A stretch of 64,000 nucleotides of DNA from Lysobacteraceae bacterium NML93-0399 (GCA_002307375.1 NTJI01000002.1:558001-622000); one strand, 5' to 3'. Counted from the first letter of the stretch, positions 1 to 9,748 are shown. Numbers and translations are program-made. Notes: generated by a model from the sequence alone, not told the origin.

Positions 1-416
1 AGACCTTCCATGTGCACGACGGTCAGGGCCTGGTGCTGCTGCGCAAGGTCGGCATCGCCGTCGCGCTGATCACCGCGCGCAAGGGCGGCATCGTCGAGCG
101 CCGCGCCGCCGACCTCGGTGTCCAGGCGCACGTGCACGTCGCCGACAAGCGCGCCCAGGTACAAACGCTGTGCGGCACCCTTGGCATCGGTCTGGACGAA
201 GTGGCGTTCATGGGCGACGACCTGGCCGACGTGGGCGCGATGCGCGCGGTCGGCTTTGCGGTGGCGCCGGCGGATGCGCACGCCTGCGCCGGCGACAGCG
301 CGCACTGGCGCACGCGCGCCAGTGGCGGACGGGGTGCAGGCCGTGAACTGTGCGACCTGATCCTGCATGCGCAGGGGCGGCTGGCCGGCATCCATGCCGA
401 CGGGCGGGTCTCGTGA
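1..416 (+). CDS. kdsC: 3-deoxy-D-manno-octulosonate 8-phosphate phosphatase, 5'-truncated by window edge
   Basis: This is the C-terminal part of a HAD-family phosphatase. KdsC removes the phosphate from KDO-8-P, giving KDO for lipid A/core synthesis in the cytoplasm. The reading frame is already open at base 3 (TFHVHDGQG...), so the N-terminus with the catalytic DxD lies outside the window. Visible motifs are LITARKGG (HAD motif II with the following Lys/Arg) and VAFMGDDLADVGAM (motif III/IV, metal-binding Asp pair). Its TGA overlaps the GTG start of lptC, so it is translationally coupled to the LPS-export genes, the arrangement seen in most gammaproteobacteria. The GTG at 12 is internal and is not a start. 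Confidence 0.9.
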   Translation, partial: TFHVHDGQGLVLLRKVGIAVALITARKGGIVERRAADLGVQAHVHVADKRAQVQTLCGTLGIGLDEVAFMGDDLADVGAMRAVGFAVAPADAHACAGDSAHWRTRASGGRGAGRELCDLILHAQGRLAGIHADGRVS

Positions 417-979
417 ACTGGCGCGTGATCCTGACCGTCGTTCTGCTGGTCGGCGCCCTGGTCTCTGGCTGGTCGGCGTGGCGGCAGCAGGACAACATCG
501 TCGCCACCGACCCTGCCGACGGCCGCACCGACTACCTGCTGCGTGATTTCGATATCGTCGCGCTCGACAGCGAAGGCCGTGAAGCCTTCTCGCTGCAGGC
601 GCCCGAACTGCAGCAGACCCCCGGGGCGCGCACGCTCGAACTGGTGACGCCGCTGTTCCACATCCCCGAAACCGAGGGCGATGGCCGCTGGCAGGTGCGC
701 GCGAGCACCGGCTGGGTGTCGGAGGACAACGAGGAAGTGCGCCTGCGCGGCGACGTCGTGGCCGACAGTCCGGAGGGCAGTCCCCGTCCGACGCGCATGC
801 GTACCGACGCACTGAACGTATTCCCGCAACGCAACCAGGCCACGTCCGACGCCCTGGTCGATGTCGAACAGCCCGGCTCTACAATGCAGGGCACCGGCAT
901 GCGTGCCGACCTCGATTCGGGACGGATCGAGCTTCTCTCGAAGGTGAGACTCCGCAATGAACCGACTGCCCGCCGCTAG
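413..979 (+). CDS. lptC: LPS export protein LptC
   Basis: LptC is the bitopic inner-membrane protein that receives lipopolysaccharide from the LptB2FG transporter and passes it to LptA in the periplasm. The product has 188 residues, with one N-terminal membrane segment (VILTVVLLVGALVSGW, about residues 4-19) and then a beta-jellyroll-like periplasmic domain containing the typical DYLLRDFDIVALDSEG stretch. The GTG start at 413 overlaps the kdsC stop. An open frame runs further upstream to 350, but that part lies inside kdsC and reads as shadow sequence. The end overlaps lptA by 23 bases, so kdsC-lptC-lptA-lptB form one transcript. Confidence 0.9.
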   Translation: MNWRVILTVVLLVGALVSGWSAWRQQDNIVATDPADGRTDYLLRDFDIVALDSEGREAFSLQAPELQQTPGARTLELVTPLFHIPETEGDGRWQVRASTGWVSEDNEEVRLRGDVVADSPEGSPRPTRMRTDALNVFPQRNQATSDALVDVEQPGSTMQGTGMRADLDSGRIELLSKVRLRNEPTARR

Positions 980-1504
980 TCTGCTCCTCGCCGCCGCGCT
1001 CGTCGCGCCGCTGGGCGTGGCCGCGAAATCGTCCGATCGCAACCAGCCCATCGATGTGGAGGCCGGCAGCAGCGACTGCTCGGTCAGCAACGAGCAGCTG
1101 CCGTGCCTGCTGACGCAGGGGGTCACGATCACCCAGGGCACACTGGAGATCCAGGCCACACGTGCCGATCTGCGCCGTCGCGGCGGCGAGTTCCAGCGCG
1201 TGATCCTCAACGGTGGCCCGGTGCGGATGAAGCAGCAGATGGACGACGGCGGCTGGGTGGATGCGAGCGCGACACAGGCCGACTACACCATGCAGGACGA
1301 CACCGTCGTGCTGACCGGCAACGCGGTGGTCAACCAGCCCGGCCAGGGCAAGATCGAAGGCCAGCGCATCGTCTACAACATGTCCACCGGCCGGGTTCAG
1401 GGCGGCGGCGAAGGCCAGGGCCGCGTGCGCATGCAGTTCCAGCCGCGCAACCAGGGCCAGCAGCCCGCGCAGCCGCAGCGCCCGGCATCGCAGGGCGGCC
1501 GCTG

Positions 1505-1505
<1 letters not shown>
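957..1505 (+). CDS. lptA: LPS-binding periplasmic bridge protein LptA
   Basis: LptA polymerises through its jellyroll domain into the periplasmic bridge carrying LPS from LptC to LptD at the outer membrane. The product has 182 residues. An N-terminal signal peptide ([16 protein letters not shown], probable cleavage near residue 23) precedes an OstA/LptA-type domain ([13 protein letters not shown]..., [40 protein letters not shown]). The tail from about residue 150 is rich in Gln, Pro and Gly ([15 protein letters not shown]) and is likely disordered, as in other LptA proteins. Its stop overlaps the lptB start by one base. Confidence 0.93.
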
Positions 1506-2224
<719 letters not shown>

Positions 2225-2260
2225 TCGGCGCACGCATCCGGTCAGGGAGTTCCGGAGACG

Positions 2261-3721
2261 ATGAAGCCACGACTGCAGACATCACTGGGACAGAACCTCG
2301 TCCTGACGCCGCAGCTGCGTCAGGCGCTGCATCTGCTGCAGCTGTCGACGGTCGAGCTCGAAACCGAGATCGCCGCCGCGGTCGAAAGCAACCCGCTGCT
2401 CGACTGGGAAGAACCCCAACCCGTCGGCGTCGAACCGCTGTCCGAACGTGTCAGCGCCCAGGATGCGCGTGAGGCACGCGAGGCCGAACGCCGCGAGGTC
2501 GATGGCGCCGACAGCCGCGACGGCGAGACGCAGGCCTGGGACGGCGACGACGGCTGGTCTGAACGCGGCGGCGGCGGCGGACAGGGTGGCGACTTCGACG
2601 GCGACGGCGATCCCGCCGACCGCATGATCCAGTCCGAAAGTCTGCAGGACCACCTGTCCTGGCAGCTGCATCTGAGCACGATGTCGCCGCGTGATCGCAA
2701 CATCGGCATCGCGCTGATCGATGCCATCGACGATGACGGTTACCTGCGCGCCTCGCTCGAGGACATCGCCGCGACTTTGCGCCCCGACATCGATGCTGCC
2801 GCCGACGAGATCGCCGCCGTCCTGTGCCGCGTGCAGCGCTTCGACCCCGTCGGAATCGGGGCGCGCGACCTGGGCGAATGCCTGTGCCTGCAGCTCGACC
2901 CGATGCCCGCCGACACGCCCGGCCGCGCGCTGGCGCTGCGTGCGGCGCGCGAGCACATCGAACGCCTGCCGCGCCTGGGCGCGAGCGGCCTGGCCGATGC
3001 GCTCGGCTGCACACCGAGCGAGGCCGACACCGCGCTGCAGCTGCTGCGCAGCCTCGACCCGCGCCCCGGTGCGCAGATCGGCACCATTCCGCACGACAAC
3101 TACGTCACGCCCGACTGCGTGATCGCCCGCCACAACGGGGTCTGGCGCGTCACGCTGGCCGGTTCGCATGCGCCCCGCCTGACGATCCACCGGGGCTACG
3201 AGCAGCTGATCCAGCATGCCGGCGCGAGCGATGCGGGCTATCTCAAAGGCCGGCTGCAGGAAGCCCGTTGGTTGCTCAAGAACATCGAGGCCCGCGGCGA
3301 GACCCTGCTGAAGGTCGTGCGCTGCCTGGTGCGGCAGCAGTCGGGCTTTCTCGAATTCGGCAAGCGCGCCCTGCGGCCGCTGACCCTGCGCGAGGTGGCC
3401 GACGAGATCGGCATGCACGAGTCCACCGTCTCGCGCGCGGTGGCCCGCAAGTACGTGCACACGCCGCGCGGCACGTTGTCGCTGAAGGACTTCTTCGATT
3501 CGGGCGTCGGCACCGAGGGCGGCGGCGAAGCGTCGAGCACTGCGATCCAGCAGATGATCCGCAGCCTGGTCGACGCGGAGAACCCGCGCAAGCCGCTGTC
3601 CGACGCCCGCCTTGCCGACCTGCTCAAGGCGGCCGGCGTGCCGGTCGCACGTCGCACCGTGGCCAAATACCGCGAGGCGATGCAGATCGCGTCCTCGCAC
3701 GAGCGTGTTCGCATCGCCTGA
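2261..3721 (+). CDS. rpoN: RNA polymerase sigma-54 factor
   Basis: Sigma-54 directs RNA polymerase to -24/-12 promoters and needs AAA+ activators; in this family it commonly controls pili, flagella and nitrogen genes. The product has 486 residues. Region I is Gln/Leu-rich (LQTSLGQNLVLTPQLRQALH). An acidic, Gly-rich region II lies at about residues 50-125 (GGGGGQGGDFDGDGD). It is followed by the core-binding and DNA-binding domains, with an HTH at LREVADEIGMHESTVSRAV and an RpoN box near the C-terminus, RRTVAKYREAM (canonical form ARRTVAKYRE). It starts 36 bases after lptB, in the usual order before hpf and ptsN. Confidence 0.96.
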   Translation: MKPRLQTSLGQNLVLTPQLRQALHLLQLSTVELETEIAAAVESNPLLDWEEPQPVGVEPLSERVSAQDAREAREAERREVDGADSRDGETQAWDGDDGWSERGGGGGQGGDFDGDGDPADRMIQSESLQDHLSWQLHLSTMSPRDRNIGIALIDAIDDDGYLRASLEDIAATLRPDIDAAADEIAAVLCRVQRFDPVGIGARDLGECLCLQLDPMPADTPGRALALRAAREHIERLPRLGASGLADALGCTPSEADTALQLLRSLDPRPGAQIGTIPHDNYVTPDCVIARHNGVWRVTLAGSHAPRLTIHRGYEQLIQHAGASDAGYLKGRLQEARWLLKNIEARGETLLKVVRCLVRQQSGFLEFGKRALRPLTLREVADEIGMHESTVSRAVARKYVHTPRGTLSLKDFFDSGVGTEGGGEASSTAIQQMIRSLVDAENPRKPLSDARLADLLKAAGVPVARRTVAKYREAMQIASSHERVRIA

Positions 3722-3842
3722 ACTTCCCGCCTCCTACGGTGGTCCCAGCAATGCGACCGGCGGCGCTTGCAGCGCTTTCCGGCCGCGCTACTCTGGACCC
3801 GATCGCCCGCGGTGATCGCGGACGGGTCCTTCCCAACCGTAG

Positions 3843-3850
3843 AAGGAGGT
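3843..3850 (+). promoter_or_regulatory. Very strong Shine-Dalgarno of hpf
   Basis: AAGGAGGT lies five bases upstream of the ATG at 3856. It matches the end of 16S rRNA almost perfectly and is much stronger than other ribosome sites in the window. It settles 3856 as the start of the hibernation factor, although the frame stays open far upstream inside rpoN. A strong site fits a protein that must be made in high copy when cells enter stationary phase. Confidence 0.85.
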
Positions 3851-3855
3851 TGCCG

Positions 3856-4182
3856 ATGCATGTCGAGACCCATGGCCACCAGATCGAGGTGACGCCCGCC
3901 CTGCGCGACTACGTGGACACCAAGCTGCAGAAGCTTGGCAAGCATTTCGATCGACCGCTGGACGTGCGCGCCCAGCTCAGCCTGGACAAGCCCAACCACA
4001 AGGCCGAGGCCACGGTTCTCATCGCCGGCAAAACCCTGCACGCCGACGCCAGTGCGTCCGACATGTACGCCGCCATCGACCAGCTCGCCGACAAGCTCGA
4101 CCGGCTGCTGGTCAAGCACCGCAAGAAGGTCGTCGACCACCATCGCGGCGAGAGCCCTGCACGCGACGGCACTTTCGGCTAG
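3856..4182 (+). CDS. hpf: Ribosome hibernation promoting factor (HPF/RaiA family, short form)
   Basis: HPF binds the 30S decoding centre and promotes 100S dimers or inactive 70S ribosomes in stationary phase. The product has 108 residues, the short form without the C-terminal dimerisation domain. The family pattern is clear: MHVETHGHQIEVTPALRDYV, then KLGKHFDRPLDVRAQLSLDK, and a basic helix near the end (DRLLVKHRKKVVDHH) that contacts rRNA. It sits 134 bases after rpoN, the standard rpoN-hpf-ptsN arrangement. The long spacer allows a promoter of its own, but I see only weak candidate boxes. Confidence 0.92.
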   Translation: MHVETHGHQIEVTPALRDYVDTKLQKLGKHFDRPLDVRAQLSLDKPNHKAEATVLIAGKTLHADASASDMYAAIDQLADKLDRLLVKHRKKVVDHHRGESPARDGTFG

Positions 4183-4222
4183 GCTGCGGCTCCCCACGAA
4201 CCGCCCTCGGGCACCGCGCGGC

Positions 4223-4693
4223 ATGTCCTTCACCGATCTGCTCTCGGCCGACCGCATCGTGATGCTGGTCGGCCCCGGCTCCCGCGATGTCGTGCTCGAT
4301 TCGGCCGCGCGACTGCTCGCCGGCAATTCGCCGACGCTGACCCCGCTGCTCGGCCGCGCCCTGCGCGAGCGCGAGCAGCTGGGCAGCACCGGCATCGGCC
4401 GCGGTGTCGCGATTCCGCACGCACGCAGCACCGCGTTCCGGGAACCGCGCGCGGCGTTCCTGCGTCTGTCGCACCCGATCGATTTCGGCGCAGCCGACGG
4501 CCAGCCGGTCGACCTGGTGTTCGCGATGTGCGTGCCTGACCATCTGGTCGAGCAGCATCTGCAGACACTGTCGGGCCTGGTCGAATATTTCTCCGACGCC
4601 GAGTTCCGCGACGAGCTGCGCGAGGCCCGTGACCTGGCAGGCCTGCGCACCCGCCTGCTCGCCCCTGTCGCGTCCACCGCGCGCGACGCATGA
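4223..4693 (+). CDS. ptsN: Nitrogen-regulatory PTS enzyme EIIA(Ntr)
   Basis: EIIA-Ntr is the final phosphoryl acceptor of the nitrogen PTS. It transports no sugar and regulates potassium uptake, stress and carbon/nitrogen balance through protein contacts. The product has 156 residues. The phosphorylated His is His66 in [10 protein letters not shown], and the family motif [14 protein letters not shown] is complete. The ATG at 4223 gives the usual length, and the upstream open frame is shadow of hpf. It overlaps hprK by four bases (ATGA), so the phosphocarrier target and the kinase are coupled. Confidence 0.93.
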   Translation: MSFTDLLSADRIVMLVGPGSRDVVLDSAARLLAGNSPTLTPLLGRALREREQLGSTGIGRGVAIPHARSTAFREPRAAFLRLSHPIDFGAADGQPVDLVFAMCVPDHLVEQHLQTLSGLVEYFSDAEFRDELREARDLAGLRTRLLAPVASTARDA

Positions 4694-5649
4694 ACGCGAG
4701 CATCCAGGCGCAGGAACTCTTCTCGCAGCTGCACGACCGCCTCGGCCTGCGCTGGCTCGCCGGCCAGCACGGTGCGCGCCGTGTGCTCGAAGCCGGCGAC
4801 ACCATCTCGCGCCGCCCCTCGCTCGCGGGTTACCTCAACATCATCTATCCCAACAAGGTGCAGATCCTCGGCACCGAGGAGCTGGCCTGGCTCGACGGGC
4901 TGGATTCGCGCCTGCGCTGGGAAACCATCGAACGCATCGTCCAGTACCGGCCGCTGGCGCTGGTGATCAGCAAGGACCAGCCCTGCCCCGAAGACCTGCG
5001 CGAGGCCGCCGAGGAATCACAGACGCCGCTGTGGAGTTCGCCCAATCGCGGTCACGAACTGCTCAACCTGCTGCAGTACCACCTCGCCCGGCAACTTGCG
5101 CCGCGCGTCACGCTCCATGGCGTCTTCATGGAGGTGTATTCGATCGGCGTGCTGATCACCGGCGAATCGGGCTCGGGCAAGAGCGAACTGGCGCTGGAAC
5201 TGATCACGCGTGGGCACCGTCTGGTCGCCGACGACGCGCCCGAGTTCACCCAGATCGCGCCCGATGTCCTCGACGGCACCTGCCCCGAACTGCTGCAGGA
5301 CCTGCTCGAACTACGTGGCCTGGGCGTGCTCAACATCCGCGAGATGTTCGGTGACACCGCGGTGAAGCGGAACAAGTACCTTCGCCTGATCATCCACCTC
5401 AGCCGCCCCAACGCCGACACCATGATGGGCGACGGCGACGGCATGGTGCGGCTCACCGGCGACCTGGGCGTGCGGCGTGTGCTCGATCTCGACGTGCCGC
5501 TGATCACCCTGCCGGTGATGCCCGGCCGCAACCTCGCCGTGCTCGCCGAAGCGGCGACGCGCATCCACATCCTGCGCACGAAGGGCCTGGATCCGGCGGC
5601 GGCGTTCCTCGCCCGGCATTCGCAGTTCCTCGAGCGGGGCGCGCCATGA
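4690..5649 (+). CDS. hprK: HPr kinase/phosphorylase
   Basis: HprK phosphorylates HPr on Ser46 with ATP or pyrophosphate and also removes that phosphate. The product has 319 residues. The Walker A loop is GESGSGKS (158-165), with the following DDAPEF, and the HprK signature [17 protein letters not shown] is at about 205-221. The N-terminal domain carries the expected fold ([18 protein letters not shown]). The gene overlaps ptsN and rapZ by four bases each. Proteobacterial HprK is usually found with an incomplete, regulatory PTS, and that is what the flanking genes show. Confidence 0.94.
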   Translation: MNASIQAQELFSQLHDRLGLRWLAGQHGARRVLEAGDTISRRPSLAGYLNIIYPNKVQILGTEELAWLDGLDSRLRWETIERIVQYRPLALVISKDQPCPEDLREAAEESQTPLWSSPNRGHELLNLLQYHLARQLAPRVTLHGVFMEVYSIGVLITGESGSGKSELALELITRGHRLVADDAPEFTQIAPDVLDGTCPELLQDLLELRGLGVLNIREMFGDTAVKRNKYLRLIIHLSRPNADTMMGDGDGMVRLTGDLGVRRVLDLDVPLITLPVMPGRNLAVLAEAATRIHILRTKGLDPAAAFLARHSQFLERGAP

Positions 5650-6521
5650 GCGTGACCCAGGCGCCTCTGTTCTACGTCGTCAGCGGCCTGTCGGGCAGCG
5701 GCAAGTCGGTCGCGTTGCGCACGCTCGAAGACCTCGACTTCTACTGCGTCGACAACCTGCCGGCCGGCATGCTCGCCGACTTCGTGGCCAACCTCACGCG
5801 CGCCGACGAACCGCCGCGGCGGTTGGCGGTGGGCATCGACGTACGCAACCGCCACACCGACCTGTCGAAAGTGCCCGGCTGGCTGGCCGATGTCGGCGCG
5901 ATGGGGCTCGATCCGCGACTGGTGTTCTTCGAAACCGGCAACGAAGTGCTGCTGCGCCGGTTCGCCGACACCCGGCGGCGGCATCCGCTCAGCCGCGTCG
6001 GACTGTCGCTGGCCGATGCGATCGCGCTCGAGCGCAACCTGCTGCGGCCGCTGCGCAGCCTGGCCGACTTCGTCATCGACACCAGCGACCTCAACGTCCA
6101 CCAGTTGCGCCGGCGCGTCGTCACCGAACTCGACCTGGCGCAGGACCAGTCGGTCTCGCTGCTGTTCGAATCGTTCGCCTATCGCCGCGGCGTGCCTGCC
6201 GATGCCGACTTCGTGTTCGATGCGCGCGGCCTGCCCAATCCGCACTGGGATCCGCGCATGCGTCCGCTGTCGGGGCGCGATGCCGACGTGCGCACCTGGT
6301 TCGAGGGTCATGGCGAGGTGGGCGAGTTCGCCGCCCAGGTTGCGCAGTTTCTCGACAACTGGCTGCCGCGCCTGCGCAGCGACACGCGCAGCTACGTGAC
6401 CGTCGCCTTCGGCTGCAGCGGTGGCCGCCACCGTTCGGTGTACCTGGCCGAAACGCTGGCACGCCATGCGCGCGAGCAGGGCTGGCGCGACGTGGCGACC
6501 TGGCACCGCGAACTCGACTGA
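5646..6521 (+). CDS. rapZ: RNase adapter protein RapZ (YvcJ/YhbJ P-loop family)
   Basis: In enterics RapZ guides RNase E to the small RNA GlmZ and so tunes glucosamine-6-phosphate synthase; its role outside enterics is less certain. The product has 291 residues. The Walker A loop is GLSGSGKS (14-21), followed by [21 protein letters not shown], and a Walker B-like region follows. The C-terminal ligand/RNA-binding domain carries the conserved [17 protein letters not shown]. It overlaps hprK by four bases, and a gap of about 100 bases follows before the next PTS gene. Confidence 0.92.
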   Translation: MSVTQAPLFYVVSGLSGSGKSVALRTLEDLDFYCVDNLPAGMLADFVANLTRADEPPRRLAVGIDVRNRHTDLSKVPGWLADVGAMGLDPRLVFFETGNEVLLRRFADTRRRHPLSRVGLSLADAIALERNLLRPLRSLADFVIDTSDLNVHQLRRRVVTELDLAQDQSVSLLFESFAYRRGVPADADFVFDARGLPNPHWDPRMRPLSGRDADVRTWFEGHGEVGEFAAQVAQFLDNWLPRLRSDTRSYVTVAFGCSGGRHRSVYLAETLARHAREQGWRDVATWHRELD

Positions 6522-6622
6522 CGCCACGCGCACGTCGCCTCGCGTGCAGGCGGGCATTTGCACGAAATACGCATTGCGTCCAGCGCTTCCGGGGCATCCC
6601 CCTGCTCTGCTAACGTCCACCG

Positions 6623-7015
6623 ATGGCCGTCGGCGTACTTCTCATGACCCACGAAGGAATCGGTTCCGCGATGCTTGCGGTGGCGACCCGTCTGCTGCAG
6701 CAGCTTCCGCTGAAGACGGATGTCTTCGAGATGCCCTTCGACGAGGATCCCGACATCGCACTGCCGCGTGCGAGCGCGGCGATGCGGCGCGTCGACGACG
6801 GCGACGGCGTGCTGATCCTCACCGACCTCTACGGCGCCAGCCCCAGCAACGTGGCCGCGCAGCTGGCACGGCTGGGCACGCCGGCCCGACGCGTGTCCGG
6901 ACTGAGCCTGCCGATGCTGCTGCGGGTGATGAACTATCCTGAGCAGGCCCTTGGCGATCTGCCGGCGACCGCCGCGGCGGGCGCGCGCAACGGCGTCCGC
7001 CTCGACGACGCCTGA
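6623..7015 (+). CDS. PTS mannose-family EIIA component (single domain)
   Basis: This is a stand-alone EIIA of the mannose superfamily, 130 residues. The phosphorylated His is His10 in LLMTHEGIGSAML, and the domain ends with the motif GVLILTDLYGASPSNVA. No EIIB, EIIC or EIID gene lies near it, so it cannot transport sugar with its neighbours. It is probably a phosphorylation-state sensor receiving phosphate from HPr, as proposed for similar orphan EIIA proteins. It stands 38 bases before ptsH, in one operon with EI. Confidence 0.9.
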   Translation: MAVGVLLMTHEGIGSAMLAVATRLLQQLPLKTDVFEMPFDEDPDIALPRASAAMRRVDDGDGVLILTDLYGASPSNVAAQLARLGTPARRVSGLSLPMLLRVMNYPEQALGDLPATAAAGARNGVRLDDA

Positions 7016-7053
7016 GCCCTGTTTCTTTTCCCGCGGTACCAGGACTTCCCCCG

Positions 7054-7323
7054 ATGATCGAACGTGAACTGCTCGTCGCCAACAAGCTCGGCCTGCATGC
7101 CCGCGCCACCGCCAAGCTCGTGCAGGTGCTGTCGGGCTTCCGCTGCAATGCCACGCTCGTGGCCAAGGGCCGCGAGGTCAATGCCAAGAGCATCATGGGG
7201 GTGATGCTGCTGGCCGCCGGCCACGGCACCCTGGTCGTGCTGCGCCTGGAGGGCGAAGACGAGGCGGCCGCGATGGAAGCCGCCGCGTCGCTGTTCGAGC
7301 GCAGGTTCGACGAGGAGGGCTGA
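7054..7323 (+). CDS. ptsH: Phosphocarrier protein HPr
   Basis: HPr carries phosphate from EI to the EIIA proteins. The product has 89 residues. The active-site His15 lies in KLGLHARATAK, and the regulatory Ser46 in NAKSIMGVM is the substrate of HprK, which is encoded 1.4 kb upstream. Both sites being intact means HprK control can operate here. Its stop overlaps the ptsI start by one base. Confidence 0.95.
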   Translation: MIERELLVANKLGLHARATAKLVQVLSGFRCNATLVAKGREVNAKSIMGVMLLAAGHGTLVVLRLEGEDEAAAMEAAASLFERRFDEEG

Positions 7324-9056
7324 TGCGGCAGGCGCTCCAGGGTCAGGGCGCTTCGCGCGGCAACGCGCTTGGTCGCGCGCGCGTACGCGAACCGCATGCG
7401 CTGGAAGTCGCCGAGGCGCGCGTCGCGCCCGAGGATGCGGAGGCCGAGCTGGCGCGCCTGCATGCGGCGATCGACCAGGTCCGCGGCGAGATCCGCGCGA
7501 TGCGCGATCAGCTGCATGGCGCGCTCGCACACGAGGTCGGCGAGTTCCTCGATCTGCACACCCTGCTGCTCGATGATCCGGAGCTGTTGCAGGGCCTCGA
7601 CGAACTCGTCCGCTCGGGCCTGTACGGCGCCGACTACGCGCTGCGTCTGCAGCGCGACCGTCTGGCCGCGGTGTTCGAGGGCATGAACGATGCCTATTTC
7701 CGCAGCCGCATCGAGGACATCGACCACGTCATCGGCCGCGTCCACGCTGCGCTGCACGCGCACGAGGCCGAGCTGCAGGGCGTGGCCGGCGAGATCCTGG
7801 TCACCGACGCCATCGCGCCGTCGGAAATCGGGCGGCTGCAGGCGCAGGGCGTGCTGGGCATCGTGACCGCCGGCGGCAGCATGCTGTCGCATTCGGCGAT
7901 CCTCGCCCGCAGCCTGCATCTGCCGCTGATCGTCAACGCACCGCAGGCGCTGGGCACGATCAACGACGGCGACGTCCTGGTGATCGACGGCGCTACGGGC
8001 GAGATGGTCGTCGAACCGGACGCCGAGGACCTGCGCGCCTATCGCGCCCGCCTGCGCGAGGAGAAGCGCGAGCGCAAGCAGCTGCGACGCCTGCGCCGGG
8101 AGCCGAGCAAGACGCTCGACGGTGTCGACATCCGCCTCTACGCCAATGCCGAATCGCGCGAGGACGTGGCCGAAGCGCACGCGCTGGGCGCGGCGGGCGT
8201 GGGCCTGTACCGCACCGAATTCCTGTTCCTGCAGGGCCGGCAGATTCCCGACGAGGACGCGCAGTTCCGCGCCTACCGCGACCTGGTGCTGGGCATGACC
8301 GGCCGCACGGTCACCATCCGCACGCTCGACATCGGCGCCGACAAGGCCGACGAGAGCGGTCTTGCGTTGCGGCATGAGCCCAATCCGGCGCTGGGCCTGC
8401 GCGGCGTGCGCCTGTCGATGGCGCGTACCGGCCTGCTCGAAACCCAGCTGCGTGCGATCGTGCGCGCCTCGGGATATGGCCCGGTGCGGATCCTGGTGCC
8501 GATGGTCAGCGGCCGCGAGGAGATCATCGCGGTGCGGCAGTTGCTTGCGCGCGTGCAGCAGGACCTGGTGCGCGAAGGCCATGCGATTGCCGAGCGCATC
8601 GCATTGGGCGCGATGATCGAAGTGCCGGCGGCGGCGATCGCGCTGCCGACCTTCGCCCGCGACCTCGACTTCATCGCGATCGGCACCAACGATCTCGTCC
8701 AGTACCTGCTCGCCGCCGATCGCAACAACGATGCGCTGGGCGAGCTGTACTCGCCGCTGCATCCGGCCGTGCTGCGGCTGTTGCACGGTGTGGTGCGCGT
8801 GGCCCGCGCGCGTGGCATGCCGGCGTCGGTCTGCGGCGAGATTGCCGGGGATGCCCGATTCACGCCGCTGCTGCTGGCGCTGGGCATCGAGGAATTGAGC
8901 CTGCACCCTTCTCCGCTGCTCGAAGTGCGTCGCGCGATCCGCGCGCTCGACCTTGGTCACCTGCGGTCGAAGGCGCCTGCCCTGCTGCGTGCCCGCGACC
9001 GGGCCGGCATCGAACGCTGGCTCGATTCGGTGCAGCCGGTACACGCGCCGGCCTGA
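7323..9056 (+). CDS. ptsI: PTS enzyme I (phosphoenolpyruvate-protein phosphotransferase)
   Basis: EI takes phosphate from PEP and gives it to HPr. The product has 577 residues, the length of a plain EI with no N-terminal GAF domain as found in EI-Ntr (PtsP). The phosphorylated His is His190 in GGSMLSHSAILARS. The C-terminal TIM-barrel holds the PEP site: GLYRTEFLFL, the FIAIGTNDLVQYLLAADRNN stretch, and the active-site Cys in SVCGEIAGD. The final codons (VHAPA) and the bases after them recur in the repeat array that follows, described separately. Confidence 0.95.
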   Translation: MRQALQGQGASRGNALGRARVREPHALEVAEARVAPEDAEAELARLHAAIDQVRGEIRAMRDQLHGALAHEVGEFLDLHTLLLDDPELLQGLDELVRSGLYGADYALRLQRDRLAAVFEGMNDAYFRSRIEDIDHVIGRVHAALHAHEAELQGVAGEILVTDAIAPSEIGRLQAQGVLGIVTAGGSMLSHSAILARSLHLPLIVNAPQALGTINDGDVLVIDGATGEMVVEPDAEDLRAYRARLREEKRERKQLRRLRREPSKTLDGVDIRLYANAESREDVAEAHALGAAGVGLYRTEFLFLQGRQIPDEDAQFRAYRDLVLGMTGRTVTIRTLDIGADKADESGLALRHEPNPALGLRGVRLSMARTGLLETQLRAIVRASGYGPVRILVPMVSGREEIIAVRQLLARVQQDLVREGHAIAERIALGAMIEVPAAAIALPTFARDLDFIAIGTNDLVQYLLAADRNNDALGELYSPLHPAVLRLLHGVVRVARARGMPASVCGEIAGDARFTPLLLALGIEELSLHPSPLLEVRRAIRALDLGHLRSKAPALLRARDRAGIERWLDSVQPVHAPA

Positions 9057-9540
9057 AAGCCCGCGTTCCTGTAGGAGCGCACTTGCGCGCGATGAGGGTT
9101 TGCCGGTACAGCCATCGCGCGCGAGCGCGCTCCTACAGAGGGGGGCTGCGCGCCAAGAGACGCCCGTCCTGCTCCGCCCGCGATCGAACCTTGGCGCGAT
9201 TCGGCCAATGCACGCGCCGGCCTCAAGGTCCCGGTTTTCCTGTAGGAGCGCGCTTGCGCGCGATGAGGATTTCCCGGTTCAGCCCATCGCGCGCGAGCGC
9301 GCTCCTACAGGGGCTGCGCGCCAAGAGAAGCCCGCCCGGCTCCGCGCCCGCGATCGAACCTTGGTGCGATTCGGCCAATACACGCGCTGGCTAGAAAGGC
9401 CGCGCCCTGTAGGAGCGCGCTGGCGCGCGATGAGGATTTCCCGATAAAGCCCATCGCGCGCGAGCGCGCTCCTACAGGGCTGCGCGCGATGAGGATTTCC
9501 CGGTACAGCCCGTCGCGCGCGAGCGCGCTCCTACACGGGC
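9009..9540 (+). repeat. Tandem array of REP palindromes carrying copies of the ptsI tail
   Basis: Three units start at 9009, 9183 and 9353 (periods 174 and 170). Each has a piece of about 50 bases like the last codons and stop region of ptsI (common core CGCGATTCGGCCAAT and ACACGCGC), then a palindrome of about 70 bases, then a spacer containing GGGCTGCGCGCCAAGAGA. The palindromes lie at 9069-9138, 9240-9310 and 9407-9477, with a left-truncated fourth at 9478-9536. Each palindrome reads TGTAGGAGCGCGCTTGCGCG, then GATGAGG, then the reverse complement ending CGCGCTCCTACA. In RNA these would fold into long hairpins behind ptsI and could act as terminators or 3' stabilisers. The remaining spacer to mgtE (9541-9748) shows no gene; a GATAAT box near 9683 is the only promoter-like element. 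Confidence 0.9.
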
Positions 9541-9748
9541 TGTGCGCGGAGGCGCGGGGCCGATTCGTTTGGGCGGTAGCGCAACGGGACCTGTCCGGTC
9601 ACGCCAGCTGCGAACGCGCGCCTGCGTGCGTCTAGCGTGTTGCAGCGTGCGGACGATGGCGGAAGCGTGCCGCTTTCTTGGATAATGGTGCGATGCACGT
9701 CTGACCCCTGTCGCGCCGAGACTGTCGCGACGCGCAACGGAGCTCTCC

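Noticed and set aside
23..1210. Long minus-strand open frame (395 codons) opposite kdsC/lptC/lptA
   Set aside because: It is antisense to three well-supported genes and its translation is Arg/Ala/Ser-rich without domains, typical of high-GC shadow frames.
2282..3700. 472-codon minus-strand frame opposite rpoN
   Set aside because: It is fully antisense to rpoN; the predicted peptide has no motif and has the composition expected from the complementary frame.
3767..3794. Possible sigma-70 promoter before hpf (TTGCAG, 16 bases, TACTCT)
   Set aside because: Both boxes are far from consensus and the spacing is short; not strong enough to list as a feature.
6819..9044. 741-codon minus-strand frame opposite the PTS genes
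   Set aside because: It covers ptsH and ptsI in antisense, with a His/Arg/Gln-rich low-information product; the plus-strand genes have complete catalytic motifs.
9541..9748. Magnesium riboswitch (M-box or mgtA-type leader) before mgtE
   Set aside because: I looked for conserved leader helices and found no recognisable M-box core; the gap is short and partly repeat.
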